Source: Natronoglycomyces albus
Lineage (GTDB): Bacteria > Actinomycetota > Actinomycetes > Mycobacteriales > Micromonosporaceae
DNA: 64,000 nt
Assembly (NCBI RefSeq): GCF_016925535.1
Contig: NZ_CP070496.1
Coordinates: 2,232,001 to 2,296,000 of the forward strand
Reading direction: 5' to 3'
In this document: piece after piece, positions 1 through 8,657 of the stretch
How positions within the stretch are numbered: position 1 is the first letter of the stretch
Layout of the letters: every line of letters begins with the position of its first letter
Notes under the pieces: model-generated
Seen by the model: only the letters and a program-made list of their open reading frames with translations
What the model was told of the DNA's origin: nothing
Databases searched by the model: none
Program-made: the position numbers and the translations under genes

Positions 1-108
1 GGAGCCATAAAGGGCAAGGAGATACCAGACATGGGAATGTACGTGCGTACCTTTTCCGATCTCGATGGGCACGCCTGGGAGATCCTGCATATGCCCGAAC
101 CACAGTAG
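1..108 (+). CDS. VOC (glyoxalase/bleomycin-resistance) family protein, C-terminal end only
   Basis: The frame is open from base 1 and stops at TAG 106-108, leaving 35 residues. The tail contains DLDGHAWEILHMPEPQ, the same signature as the end of the complete VOC protein that begins at 369 (DPDGHGWEFIYMPEHS). In this fold the conserved acidic residue before the final strand is a metal ligand. The 5' part lies outside the window. Two VOC genes next to an ECF sigma gene is a common actinobacterial arrangement. Family is clear from the tail; substrate is unknown. Confidence 0.75.
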   Translation, partial: GAIKGKEIPDMGMYVRTFSDLDGHAWEILHMPEPQ

Positions 109-111
109 CAC

Positions 112-217
112 CGCTGCGGCTGGCGCAAAGGCGCTCACCTGAGGCACAGGAGGCGACGTCTGCACAGGTAAACGAGCCGACGAGAACCCCGTAAGCGCTT
201 TTGTGAAAGCCTCACTG
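112..217. repeat. degenerate copy of the palindromic dispersed repeat seen at 33235-33340
   Basis: Bases 165-187 are identical over 23 nt to 33288-33310 (both contain GGTAAACGAGCCGACGAGAA). Similarity continues upstream (CAGGAGGC) and downstream (a CTTTTG...AAGCCTC end). The terminal inverted repeat, perfect in the other copy, is eroded here. No ORF is supported between 109 and 368. Confidence 0.55.
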
Positions 218-368
218 GCCACGCGGCACGTTCTCTCACAAGCCCAGATCACTGCTCTAGAGCAGTATCGAACGACTGTGTCGATGTGCGGCATCTCGAC
301 GATGACGCGATCGAGAATGCCAGCGAGGTGGCCACAAATCTACTTGTCCGATACCCGAAGGAGAGAAA

Positions 369-785
369 ATGGGAAACTCTGTCTACATTAATATCCCGAT
401 TGAAAACCTTGAGCGTTCAAAGAAGTTCTTCGGCGCCCTGGGCTGGAAATCAGTACCTGAGTTCAGCGATGACAATGCCGCCTGTATGGCGATCTCAGAG
501 CACACCTACATCATGTTGCTAACGAAGGATTTCTTCCCCACCTTCACCGATAAGGCCATTGCTGACACCAAGTCGAGTGTTGCGGCGCTCTACTGCATCG
601 CGGTGGACAGCAAAGAGGAAGTGGATTCCTACGTTGAGAAAGCTTTGCACAACGGCGCCACGGAAGGAAAGGAGTTCCCCAACCGGGGAGAGCCTGATAT
701 GTACTTCCGAAGTGTCTATGACCCGGACGGTCACGGGTGGGAATTCATTTACATGCCGGAACATTCCCCGTCTCACCCCGGATAG
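369..785 (+). CDS. VOC family protein
   Basis: This 138-residue protein has the length of a single VOC module (two beta-alpha-beta-beta-beta units). It begins with the typical strand MGNSVYINIPIENLERSKKF and ends with DPDGHGWEFIYMPEHS; the mid region carries the second half-module with a conserved Glu (FNRGEPDMYF-like segment). A good Shine-Dalgarno (GAAGGAGAGAAA) precedes ATG 369. Such proteins are metal-dependent lyases, dioxygenases or drug-binding proteins, and nothing shows which. It is convergent with the ECF sigma gene and separated from it by two strong hairpins. Confidence 0.85.
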   Translation: MGNSVYINIPIENLERSKKFFGALGWKSVPEFSDDNAACMAISEHTYIMLLTKDFFPTFTDKAIADTKSSVAALYCIAVDSKEEVDSYVEKALHNGATEGKEFPNRGEPDMYFRSVYDPDGHGWEFIYMPEHSPSHPG

Positions 786-822
786 TACGAGAGCCGGTAT
801 ACGGCGAAACGCTCGTTGGGTG

Positions 823-850
823 AAGGGAACCGCAGCCACGCGGTTCCCTT
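823..850 (+). terminator. stem-loop downstream of the VOC gene
   Basis: AAGGGAACCGC pairs perfectly with GCGGTTCCCTT across a 6-nt loop, 38 nt after the VOC stop. A T-rich end follows on the plus strand (CCCTTTGCT). Confidence 0.6.
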
Positions 851-851
851 T

Positions 852-905
852 GCTGGTGGTCACTGCTGAGCCGCGTGCGCAAGCGGCTCAGCAGTGACCA
901 CCAGC
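852..905. terminator. perfect 22-bp stem-loop between convergent genes
   Basis: Bases 852-873 and 884-905 are perfect reverse complements (arm starts GCTGGTGGTCACTGCTGAGC) with a 10-nt loop. The stem ends one base from the stop of the minus-strand sigma gene (907). It lacks a T-tract, like most stems in this window, and could stop transcription from both sides. Confidence 0.7.
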
Positions 906-906
906 G

Positions 907-1932
907 TCAATCCAGATACGGAGGGAGATCACATTTCTCAAATAGCTCCGGGGTGTCCATAAACAGGTTCATGCCATAGATCAACCCGTCTTCGATCTCC
1001 AGTACATGCAGCGCCCACGGACGCCAACGCCCCTGACCTGCTGGGTCATTTCGAGGCGCGATCGGAGATTCATTCGCGGTCTCGGCTGGCCGATACTGCG
1101 CCAGCGCGGGAACCCCATTGGCCGATTCGGCGGGGATCAAACGCGAGCCCCTGCACCCACGACCGTGGCCTCCCAACCACAACCGCACTTGATTCGGGCC
1201 ACAAAGCCACAGAGAAATCGGCGGCATCGAAAGAACGACATCTTCGTGCAACAAACTGGTCAGGTAATCAAGGTCGTAGCTTTCAAACGCTCGCACGTAC
1301 TGTGCCAAGAACTGCTTTTGCCGCATATCCATCGCATCGGCTGGATCAGCGGTGCGATTCTTGGCCTTCGACATCGTCACTCGGGCTCGCTGCAAAGCGC
1401 TGTTAACGGCGGCCGGGGTGATCCCCAATAGCTCCGCTACCTCAACGGCCTGCCATTGCAGCACTTCACGCAGGATGAGTACCGCGCGCTGCTTGGGCGG
1501 AAGGTGTTGCAAGGCGGCCACAAATGCCAGCTGGATGGATTCACGAAGTGCCACCCTCTCGGCCGGGTCTGCGCTTTGCACCACACCGTCGGGGATTGGC
1601 GTCAGCCATGAACTTTCAGGCAAGACCGATATGTTTGCATCGGCCGCGTCGCTGGCGGGCCCCAGATCGGTCGGGCGAGCACGACGTTGCGAATGCTTCA
1701 ACATGTCCAGGCAAACATTGGTGACGATCCGGTACAACCACGACCGCACGGAGGCCTCACCTTTGAAAGAATCTCGGGCTTTCCAAGCCCGCAAGAACGC
1801 CTCTTGCACAGCGTCTTCAGCCTCGAACGCCGAGCCAAGCATCCGGTAGCTATATGCGATGAGCTCTCGCCGATATGGCTCAAACTCCAGGTCAACGTCC
1901 ATGGACACCATCATGCCACTCTGGTATGACAT
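907..1932 (-). CDS. ECF sigma-70 factor with C-terminal SnoaL-like domain (SigG/SigX5, TIGR02960-type)
   Basis: A sigma factor expected to direct RNA polymerase to a small stress regulon. Region 2 spans about residues 8-75 (PYRRELIAYSYRMLGS, EDAVQEAFLRAWKA, SWLYRIVTNVCLD). Region 4 lies around 130-190 (LQHLPPKQRAVLILREVL, VAELLGITPAAVNSALQRAR). The linker has the PLP/W-type pattern of the SigG/TIGR02960 group (SSWLTPIPDGV). The last ~130 residues resemble the NTF2/SnoaL-like domain that replaces an anti-sigma factor in such ECFs. ATG 1932 is chosen; an upstream TTG (1944) and downstream ATGs (1914, 1902) are possible and no Shine-Dalgarno decides. No anti-sigma gene is adjacent, as expected for this group. 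Confidence 0.88.
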   Translation of the reverse strand: MSYQSGMMVSMDVDLEFEPYRRELIAYSYRMLGSAFEAEDAVQEAFLRAWKARDSFKGEASVRSWLYRIVTNVCLDMLKHSQRRARPTDLGPASDAADANISVLPESSWLTPIPDGVVQSADPAERVALRESIQLAFVAALQHLPPKQRAVLILREVLQWQAVEVAELLGITPAAVNSALQRARVTMSKAKNRTADPADAMDMRQKQFLAQYVRAFESYDLDYLTSLLHEDVVLSMPPISLWLCGPNQVRLWLGGHGRGCRGSRLIPAESANGVPALAQYRPAETANESPIAPRNDPAGQGRWRPWALHVLEIEDGLIYGMNLFMDTPELFEKCDLPPYLD

Positions 1933-1980
1933 CGCAGTGCCCAACCGAGTTCACCGGTCAAACAATCTGCGTTGCATATT

Positions 1981-2034
1981 CCCCAGCGCGCAAAGCGGGG
2001 GCGAAAGCCACAAGACGATCGCCCCCCGCTGGGG
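1981..2034 (-). terminator. stem-loop downstream of the secreted nuclease gene
   Basis: CCCCAGCG...CGCTGGGG encloses AGCGGGGGCGA / TCGCCCCCCGCT (one bulged C). It sits 22 nt beyond the minus-strand stop at 2056. Confidence 0.6.
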
Positions 2035-2055
2035 ATGACTAATCGGCGCACCGGC

Positions 2056-4566
2056 TTAAAGGTTGCCAATTTCGGAGGTCAAGATTGAAGCGGTACTGGA
2101 GTCCAGCTGCCCCGCCCTCGACATCGCGTCCACAAAGCGGACGGTGGCATTCAAGATTGCCTTCTCAGCGGTTGAAGAGCGCTCGCCGATCATTTGGGCG
2201 TTAGTCAGATTGGCCCGCACAATCGCTTCGGTGTGGGCGTTGAGGTCACCCGCGTCGGCCAAGTAGTCGAGCAGCTTGTGCAAGCCGGCGTAACTGACCG
2301 AAGCGTCGATCGTCGCCACCTCCGGGTCGTGGTCCGAAGCGCCAAGATGCCCATAAGCTGGCTCCTCATTGACCGCGTCCGCCGGATAGTCGACGTTGAT
2401 CTTCGCCGATCGGGCGTCGACCAGCACCTCTAGCAAAGCCGGCGAGAACCACAAGTGGTCCAACGTCTGCGCCTGGCCCTGGAAACCAAAGGTGTAGGCG
2501 GCGCTGGGGTAGTCGGAGAGCATCTGGTCATACAGGTTCGTAAACGGCGAATCATACAAAGCCACCAACTGGTCAGAGGGGCCCTCGCCGATGCCGGAAA
2601 TCTCCTCACCCGGAGCGTATGGGTCGTCCGGACGCGGGAAGACGTTCATGTCGCCACCAATGACAACGTGCGCTTGCGCGTCCTCGGCCAAAATGGCCTC
2701 GCCAATCGCGGCAACATACGCCGCCTGGTCGGTGCGTTGCAGAATCCGGCGGTCAGGCCCGGCGTTGAAATGGTTGTTTACCAGGTAGACGTCGTTGTAC
2801 GTCGACGCTCCAATCTCGTCGCGCCAGATGCGGAACTGTCCGACCATTGGCGCGCGAGCGTGAACGTTGTCTCCCGAACATGCACGTGGACCCGATGAGG
2901 TGCACTGATCGAGTACCTCATCACGCAATACCGAGTTGAGAGCCTTGGGGTTGGATACCTCGAAATTCATCTCCAACGGTTCGCCGTCGTAGTCCAACGC
3001 GACATTTTCTCCCAAGACAGGGTCGGAGGCCTCGGCCTCCAGCAACTCGACCCGGTCGGTACGGTGCAGATATGCCGTGGTGATGCCGCGCAGATCCCCG
3101 CCGTCGAGGTCGAAGGAAGCCTCATAGGAGGGGCCGCCGATCTCGGAGATGACCAGCGCGAGTTCCTGAAGTGAATCCGGCGCACCGTTGGTACGAGTGT
3201 TGTCGTCCCCGGTGTTCTCCAAATCGCAGTCGAGGCGATCGGGGCCCAACTCGGCGCCGTGTTCGGGACTCCAGTCATCAGAAATCGAGCACACATCCTG
3301 TGCCTCGGTCTCCTGGATCAAGATCACATCGGGGCTATGCATGTCAGTGACGATCTGCTCAGCCATACGGACCAATCGGTCCTGATACTCCGCTTCAGAG
3401 CCCGGTACGTAATCGAACGGAGGATTAACCGTCGAACCGTCATCCCCAACACAGCCCTCATTGCCCACAAAGTCGCAACCGGAGTTGGGGTTATCGCGGT
3501 AGTCGTAGAGGTTCTCAACGTTGTACGAGGCGATCGACAGTTCGGTTTCACGGTCGATCTGTTGGACCGGGTGATTGTCCTTCGGGTCGACCCCGGAGGT
3601 GTCCAACTCCAGCTGATCCTGGACGTTCACCACGTGCTTTCCGAACGAGATATTGACCCCGCCCCGCGTGGAGTTGGTGATGACGTCGAAGGTCTTGGCC
3701 GGAGACAGAACCGCATACGGGTCGTCCAAGGTGTCCTTGACACCCGCGCCGCCGATCACAAACCGATAGCCGTTGCCATCGTCGAAATAGGAATCGGGGT
3801 TGTTGTCCAGCGGGTGCGCGTCGCGGAACACTCGGCGTTCGTAGGGGTTCTCTCGTTGAGCGACTTCATGGTCACCGCGCATCGCCCATACTTCGGAGTC
3901 AGAACCGCTGAAGACGTCGCGCCCAGAGATGACTTGGCTATCGGCGGGCACCTCCATCTGCATTCCGAGGTGACGCTGAAAGTACCGCCGCGAATCTTCG
4001 AAGTCGTCTGGCGGGTTGATCTCGGTGATCTCGACAGTCTGTTCAATGTCGAGTCCCGAGTCCACCCGGTCGTAAATGAAGGAGGAGCCTCCGGAGAACT
4101 GGGTCATGCCGAAGTACTGGGTCACTTCACCGTGGAGGATGATCTCGTCACCGACCTCCACGTCGTAATTGGAACCGAACTCTTCCTCAGCCGGAGAGTC
4201 AAATACGGTCCGCACGGTGGTGAACCTGGAATTGAAGACGTAGATGCCGTCGGAGGAGTTGGGGTCACCATCGGTGGCGTCAGCACGTTCTTGCAGGTAA
4301 AAACCGCGAGCGTTCTCACCTTCCATAATGGTCTGGGTGATAACGCCCTGCACGGCGACATCTTCGCCCAGCAGCGGGGAACGAAAGTTCGTGTCCTCGT
4401 CGCCTATCGATCCCTGGACTTCACCGATGTGAACGAATGGACGCTCGTCGGTTTGGGCCGCCCCATCGGCGTTTTCGGCCAGTACCGCGACGGGGACGAG
4501 GCTCACCGCCAACGCCGTCGCGCCGCCAAGCGCGACTAGGGCGGTTCTTCTTCGTGTGAGTTTCAA
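2056..4566 (-). CDS. secreted ExeM/NucH-type endonuclease/exonuclease/phosphatase-family nuclease
   Basis: An 836-residue exported protein. Residues 1-30 form a Sec/Tat-like signal (MKLTRRRTALVALGG then a hydrophobic stretch ending VLAENA). The middle third has an OB-like domain typical of ExeM/NucH (GVITQTIM, GFYLQERAD, GIYVF). The catalytic EEP domain shows SIASYNVENLYD, DVILIQETE, VVIGGDMNVF and GASDHDPEV, covering the Asn, Glu, Asp-Asn and Asp-His active-site positions. It would degrade extracellular DNA with divalent metal. The last ~80 residues form a helical extension of unknown role. Start is TTG 4566, preceded by GGAGG at 7 nt, giving the signal-peptide methionine. Cell-wall anchoring is not seen. 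Confidence 0.85.
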   Translation of the reverse strand: MKLTRRRTALVALGGATALAVSLVPVAVLAENADGAAQTDERPFVHIGEVQGSIGDEDTNFRSPLLGEDVAVQGVITQTIMEGENARGFYLQERADATDGDPNSSDGIYVFNSRFTTVRTVFDSPAEEEFGSNYDVEVGDEIILHGEVTQYFGMTQFSGGSSFIYDRVDSGLDIEQTVEITEINPPDDFEDSRRYFQRHLGMQMEVPADSQVISGRDVFSGSDSEVWAMRGDHEVAQRENPYERRVFRDAHPLDNNPDSYFDDGNGYRFVIGGAGVKDTLDDPYAVLSPAKTFDVITNSTRGGVNISFGKHVVNVQDQLELDTSGVDPKDNHPVQQIDRETELSIASYNVENLYDYRDNPNSGCDFVGNEGCVGDDGSTVNPPFDYVPGSEAEYQDRLVRMAEQIVTDMHSPDVILIQETEAQDVCSISDDWSPEHGAELGPDRLDCDLENTGDDNTRTNGAPDSLQELALVISEIGGPSYEASFDLDGGDLRGITTAYLHRTDRVELLEAEASDPVLGENVALDYDGEPLEMNFEVSNPKALNSVLRDEVLDQCTSSGPRACSGDNVHARAPMVGQFRIWRDEIGASTYNDVYLVNNHFNAGPDRRILQRTDQAAYVAAIGEAILAEDAQAHVVIGGDMNVFPRPDDPYAPGEEISGIGEGPSDQLVALYDSPFTNLYDQMLSDYPSAAYTFGFQGQAQTLDHLWFSPALLEVLVDARSAKINVDYPADAVNEEPAYGHLGASDHDPEVATIDASVSYAGLHKLLDYLADAGDLNAHTEAIVRANLTNAQMIGERSSTAEKAILNATVRFVDAMSRAGQLDSSTASILTSEIGNL

Positions 4567-4800
4567 GGAGGATCCTCCACTGTGAGGGTGGTCGGGCCGG
4601 GGTGTGGCACGTCCTACGGACGAGTAACCATCAGTGTGTCAGCCTCGCCGATCGTTTCGATGACAGGCAGGCGAACCCGAGGTCAATTTTCCTGAATCAT
4701 CCTATGGTCCCTTCTAACGTGTCAAGCCAAGGGGTTAATTACCTGCGACAATGTGGTTTTGAAGCCAGGTACTGGCGTCCAGACGCACTATGCGAAGCAG

Positions 4801-5439
4801 CTAGCCGACGCAGACCAGGTAATCGGCACGCACGCGGGTACGAGCAACAAGTTCGGCATTGCGCTGATCAGGTCCATAGCTCCAAGCCTTCGCCGCCTCG
4901 GGGGTGGCACCAAAGCGAACGTGACGCCCGACCAGCTGAGCTAGGCGACGTTCTTCGGGGGTGTCGACAAACCAACTCTCATCCAGAAGACCAGCCACCG
5001 GCGCGAATCCGAAGTCATCGAGAAGCAAATAGTTACCCTCGACAATGACCAACGGTTTCTCCTTCGGGACCGTGATCGCATCGGGTAGCGGTTCCCCAAC
5101 ATCCCGACGAAAGCTGGGAGCCTTGATAACCTCGGCCCCGCCACGAAGTCGTCGTAGCAGCTCCACAAAGGCTGGGGCGTCGAACGTGTCGGGGGCGCCT
5201 TGCCGGTCTCGACGGCCAAGCTCATCTAGTCGCGCCAGGGGCAGATGAAAGCCGTCCATGGGCACCAACGTAGCCACTCGCGCGAGAGTCTGACGTAGCT
5301 GCTTGGCCAGCCGAGATTTACCCGACCCAGGGGCTCCCGCGATACCGAGCAAAACTCGACGACCATCGTGCTGGGCCAGAAGCTTTCCAACGCGGGCCAG
5401 GCAGGCGGATTTGCTATACAGGACCCCTTTATGACTCAT
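4801..5439 (-). CDS. nucleoside/nucleotide kinase family protein (uridine kinase/PanK-like P-loop)
   Basis: A 212-residue P-loop kinase. Walker A is GIAGAPGSGKSRL near residue 33, followed by VPMDGFHLP (acidic substrate-binding motif of the uridine kinase/phosphoribulokinase superfamily) and a LVIVEGNYLLLD strand carrying the Walker B-like Glu. RRLAQLVGRHVRFG resembles the lid Arg region. The family phosphorylates small hydroxyl substrates (nucleosides, pantothenate, fructose derivatives); the specific one cannot be read here. It stands alone, transcribed toward the nuclease gene. The ~230 bp between the two genes (4567-4800) shows no gene. Confidence 0.82.
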   Translation of the reverse strand: MSHKGVLYSKSACLARVGKLLAQHDGRRVLLGIAGAPGSGKSRLAKQLRQTLARVATLVPMDGFHLPLARLDELGRRDRQGAPDTFDAPAFVELLRRLRGGAEVIKAPSFRRDVGEPLPDAITVPKEKPLVIVEGNYLLLDDFGFAPVAGLLDESWFVDTPEERRLAQLVGRHVRFGATPEAAKAWSYGPDQRNAELVARTRVRADYLVCVG

Positions 5440-5647
5440 GCGGTCACTGTAATATCCACGCGCCCGCGCCCACGGTGTTTGGCACGGACCGCTTCAGCCG
5501 CGCATAGGTGAAGAACAGGCCATGGGCCAGAGTCAACTGCGAACAAGAGCGGCCTACCGTAGAGGAAGCCCACCCGTCGCACGGCGGCGGAAACCGGTTG
5601 CCCCCATCAGCGCCGTTCGCATCGGCGCACCGTGAGAAAGGCCCGCC

Positions 5648-6517
5648 ATGCCCCACCCCTCCGAGCCCCCACATGACCAGCCGTCGAACAATCCTTACCT
5701 AAGTCGGGATCGTTTCGGGCCCGGTGGGACCGAACAACCACGCCTGGAGCACTCCCGCCACCAAGGCTCCGAGGAACAACCTCAGTTCGGATCTCACTTC
5801 GATCCCAATGACTACGGCCGTTACGGGTATGCAACGAACCCAAACCCTCCCTCTTCCAAGAGAGGCGTGCGCAATGTTGTGGTCGGCTGGCTTGTCATAT
5901 TCGGCACGGTCACCATGGCGACAGTCGCGGCCATGATCTATTACATGTGGGCCAACGCACCCTCCAGTTCCCCGTTTGGCAGCGGGGAGAACGAACCGCT
6001 GGAGGCACGGGAGTGGTACAACGGCGACTGGGAATTCGCCCGCGAAGACGTGCGCGCCGGCAAAGAAGGAGAGCTGTTCACCACCAGTCTTGAGTTCGCC
6101 TACTCGTGGGATCACGACAACTGTGCAGGGGTATTCGTCGACGGGGAAGACTCTGCGCTTTTGGAAGACTGCAACTACGGCATTGAGGCGCACTACGTGC
6201 GGCCAGATCTTGAAATGGAGTTCTGCCAGCGGGTCTTGGAGTTCTCCAACGAAGACGCGCCCTTGGCCATCGAAGAGCTCTTCGACACCACCGACTTGGA
6301 GCCAACCGACTCCTCGCCAGTGGCATGTCAAGCCAATCTGGACGCGGGCGAGAACTACCTGACCCGGGCGCGGTCCGAGGGTGACTTTCTGGTGCTGACG
6401 GTGGCCTCATGGAGTCTGGAAGAACCCTCCGAAGATGAGTATTACGACATACTCACGGCGATCAATTACCGGCACACCGAGATCGGCAACGCGGTCATGT
6501 GGAAAAACGGCTTCTGA
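5648..6517 (+). CDS. single-pass membrane protein with extracytoplasmic domain, unknown function
   Basis: 289 residues. The first ~75 are hydrophilic, rich in Pro, Asn and charged residues, and likely cytoplasmic. One membrane helix follows (VVVGWLVIFGTVTMATVAAM, about 78-100), then a ~185-residue acidic outer domain with paired Cys (NCAGVF, EDCNYG, EFCQRV, VACQAN) that could form disulfides. GAGAAAGG precedes ATG 5648. The plan (Pro-rich tail, helix, compact outer domain) is common among actinobacterial envelope proteins. No enzymatic motif is visible and no function is assigned. Confidence 0.7.
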   Translation: MPHPSEPPHDQPSNNPYLSRDRFGPGGTEQPRLEHSRHQGSEEQPQFGSHFDPNDYGRYGYATNPNPPSSKRGVRNVVVGWLVIFGTVTMATVAAMIYYMWANAPSSSPFGSGENEPLEAREWYNGDWEFAREDVRAGKEGELFTTSLEFAYSWDHDNCAGVFVDGEDSALLEDCNYGIEAHYVRPDLEMEFCQRVLEFSNEDAPLAIEELFDTTDLEPTDSSPVACQANLDAGENYLTRARSEGDFLVLTVASWSLEEPSEDEYYDILTAINYRHTEIGNAVMWKNGF

Positions 6518-6618
6518 GGCTCACGAGGTTGACCTATTAGAGAGCGTGACCCAATGGACCGAGATGGAAGAAGTGGAGATCCGCCAGTCGGTCTAGGTGT
6601 GAGCACGATCGGCCATAG

Positions 6619-6974
6619 ATGGCAGGGCCGAAAAACAAAGGTAGGTCTTCCACTGTGGACCTTCCCTTTCAGCTTATGATCGGTCTGGCAGTAGCGGCTA
6701 TCGTTGCCACCTGGTCCATTCGTGCCCTCCCCCGCACCTCACTCATAGTCGGAGTCGTGGCATGGGCTAGCTTGATCCTCTATCCGATCGCCGAATTCTG
6801 TTTCCCGCAGTCCCTGCTCATGAACTGGGCGTTCGCCGGAATGGGCATTGCCATCGCTATTGGGGCGTTGTGTTTGCGTTCATCTGGGCAATTGGCGTGG
6901 CCGCCTCATTCGCCGCCCGTTATCGGTCAACCACCGGATCTAGTAGCGATGAAGGGTCTCTGCCCGTTCCTTGA
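6619..6974 (+). pseudogene. small membrane protein gene with a frameshift in a G run
   Basis: The frame from ATG 6619 encodes membrane segments (FQLMIGLAVAAIVATW, SLIVGVVAWASLIL, NWAFAGMGIAIAIG), then turns into low-complexity Arg/Pro-rich sequence that would run into the convergent gene. If the GGGG at 6862-6865 had one more G, translation would continue as GGVVFAFIWAIGVAASF, completing a fourth helix, and would stop at TGA 6972-6974, 14 bp before the neighbour's stop. A one-base deletion (mutation or sequencing error) is therefore the best explanation. The intact product would be about 118 residues. Function unknown. Confidence 0.65.
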
Positions 6975-6988
6975 GAGGTGGCACAGCC

Positions 6989-8209
6989 TCAGAAAAAGGT
7001 ATGCACTGCCTCGACAACGATCCCGTCGTCTGAGACCACGGGAATCAACCCCCACTTGTCGAACGCGGTGCATGGGTGTGAGGGCCCCAAAGTGAGAACC
7101 TCACCCACCACCAAACCTGAGGTTTCTCCGGTCAGGAAGGCATGTTGGTCGGCGATCGCACTCATCGTCAAACCGGGCAGACGAATCCCATCTTCGTCGA
7201 CAGGGTGCGCCAGACCTTGATCAAACGGTAGGTCCCGCCGCCCGGCGTCAAGAATCGCTCGGCCCGGCTCGGGAAGCGCCAGCACTCGGGACCGTGAGAG
7301 AAGCGCCGGACGCAGCTGCGGGCCATCTCCGCCCCGAGCAAACGGCGTGAGCCGAGCGTAGAAACCATGATCATGACTGAGGTAGGCCCCGCAGCGAAGA
7401 ACGATTTCGGCCACTGGAGCCAGCCGACCCAGCACTGAGGCGACAATGTCGAAGTACGCACTTCCACCAGCGGTGACCATAGGGGAATCGGTCGCGAAGT
7501 CGCACGAGGAGTACAAGGAGACCACATCTTCGAGATAGGCCGCGACGTCCGCCAGATCCGACGCCTCAGTACCTGAGGTAATGACCCCTTCATAAGCAGC
7601 GACGCCGACTAGCCGGGCCCGCGGATGCGCCTCGACCAGCCTGGCCACCTCAGCTGCCGCCGTAAGCGAGCGTGCCCCCGCCCGCCCACCCGGGGCTCCT
7701 AGCTCGACACAGACATCGAGCGATGGCGCGCCAGCGGGAAGCGCGTCAAGCGCCGCTACCGCTGCGGGCGAGTCGACAAAGTGCGTCACCTCGATACCGT
7801 CAGCGGCCCACCTGGACAGCTCAGTCAGCTCAGCGGCATCGATGACTTGGTTGGCGATAAGGATGCGGCGCACTCCAAAGGCTCGGGCGACACGAGCTTG
7901 AGCCACGGAGGCCAGCGTGATGCCGACCGCCCCCGCGGCAAGCTGTTTGGACCACAGCTGCGGAGCCATCGTCGCCTTCCCATGCGGAGCTATGGCGACG
8001 CCACGGTCGTGGCACCACTGCGCCATCACGCGGACATTGTGCTCAACTGCCGAACCGGCCAGCGCCAGCGAGGGGGTGGGCAGGTGTTCGAGGCGGGGGC
8101 GGGAGGAAAGCCATTGCGCGATCGAATATTCATGTGCGTCACTTCCGACTGTCCGGCAGCGCCAATCGAGCGACTGATTGTCCAGCTCTGTGAGTGCGGC
8201 ATGGTCCAC
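6989..8209 (-). CDS. PLP-dependent D-serine/D-threonine dehydratase-like enzyme (alanine racemase N-terminal fold)
   Basis: 406 residues of the DSD1/D-threonine-aldolase family. PHGKATMAP near residue 75 carries the PLP-binding lysine. The TIM barrel continues through ILIANQV and VGVAAYEG to the phosphate-binding TAGGSAYFD. The C-terminal beta domain has GPSHPCTAFDKW, the His/Cys pair that binds zinc in this family. These enzymes eliminate water and ammonia from D-hydroxy amino acids via an enamine. GTG 8209 is preferred because GGAGGGG lies 7 nt upstream; the longer frame begins at TTG 8227 with no such site. It is divergent from ridA (38 bp between starts). With the neighbouring KDG kinase and KDPG aldolase, D-glucosaminate is a plausible substrate (inference). 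Confidence 0.85.
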   Translation of the reverse strand: MDHAALTELDNQSLDWRCRTVGSDAHEYSIAQWLSSRPRLEHLPTPSLALAGSAVEHNVRVMAQWCHDRGVAIAPHGKATMAPQLWSKQLAAGAVGITLASVAQARVARAFGVRRILIANQVIDAAELTELSRWAADGIEVTHFVDSPAAVAALDALPAGAPSLDVCVELGAPGGRAGARSLTAAAEVARLVEAHPRARLVGVAAYEGVITSGTEASDLADVAAYLEDVVSLYSSCDFATDSPMVTAGGSAYFDIVASVLGRLAPVAEIVLRCGAYLSHDHGFYARLTPFARGGDGPQLRPALLSRSRVLALPEPGRAILDAGRRDLPFDQGLAHPVDEDGIRLPGLTMSAIADQHAFLTGETSGLVVGEVLTLGPSHPCTAFDKWGLIPVVSDDGIVVEAVHTFF

Positions 8210-8247
8210 GAGATACCCCTCCAGCAATAGGAATGTATCTTTACTAT

Positions 8248-8655
8248 ATGACTGACAAGACTGCCATCCACACCACCTCCGCCCCGGCCCCCGCCCACAC
8301 CTTCCCCCAAGGAGTGCGCAAGGGCCCCCTGCTACAGGTCTCCGGTCAAGGCCCCGTCGACCCGGCCACCGGCACCTACCTGTACCCCGGTGATGTCAAA
8401 GCCCAGACCACCCGCACCCTCGACAACGTGCTCGCCATCCTCAACGCCGGCGGAGCCAGCCTAGACGACGTCATCATGCTGCGCGTCTATTTGACCGACC
8501 GCGCCGACTTCGCCGCGATGAACGAGGCATACGGGGCCTTTGTCACCGCCCACACCAGCAAAGGCACACCGCTTCCGTGCCGCACCACCGTCATGACCGG
8601 GTTGCCGCGCGAAGAAATGCTCGTCGAAATCGACGCCTTGGCAGTCGTGAACTAA
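8248..8655 (+). CDS. ridA: RidA family enamine/imine deaminase
   Basis: 135 residues, the standard RidA size. It shows LQVSGQGPVDPATG near residue 30, NVLAILNAGGASLDDV, and the catalytic Arg/Glu region LPCRTTVMTGLPREEMLVEID. RidA hydrolyses reactive enamine/imine intermediates released by PLP dehydratases, which matches the divergent dehydratase-like gene. ATG 8248 is chosen because upstream in-frame Mets fall inside the divergent gene and homology starts after it. The kinase gene starts 2 nt after its stop, so they form one transcript. Confidence 0.88.
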   Translation: MTDKTAIHTTSAPAPAHTFPQGVRKGPLLQVSGQGPVDPATGTYLYPGDVKAQTTRTLDNVLAILNAGGASLDDVIMLRVYLTDRADFAAMNEAYGAFVTAHTSKGTPLPCRTTVMTGLPREEMLVEIDALAVVN

Positions 8656-8657
8656 CC

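Noticed and set aside
3259-4539. 426-codon plus-strand ORF opposite the secreted nuclease
   Set aside because: Antisense shadow of a gene with signal peptide and all catalytic motifs; no domain or ribosome site of its own.
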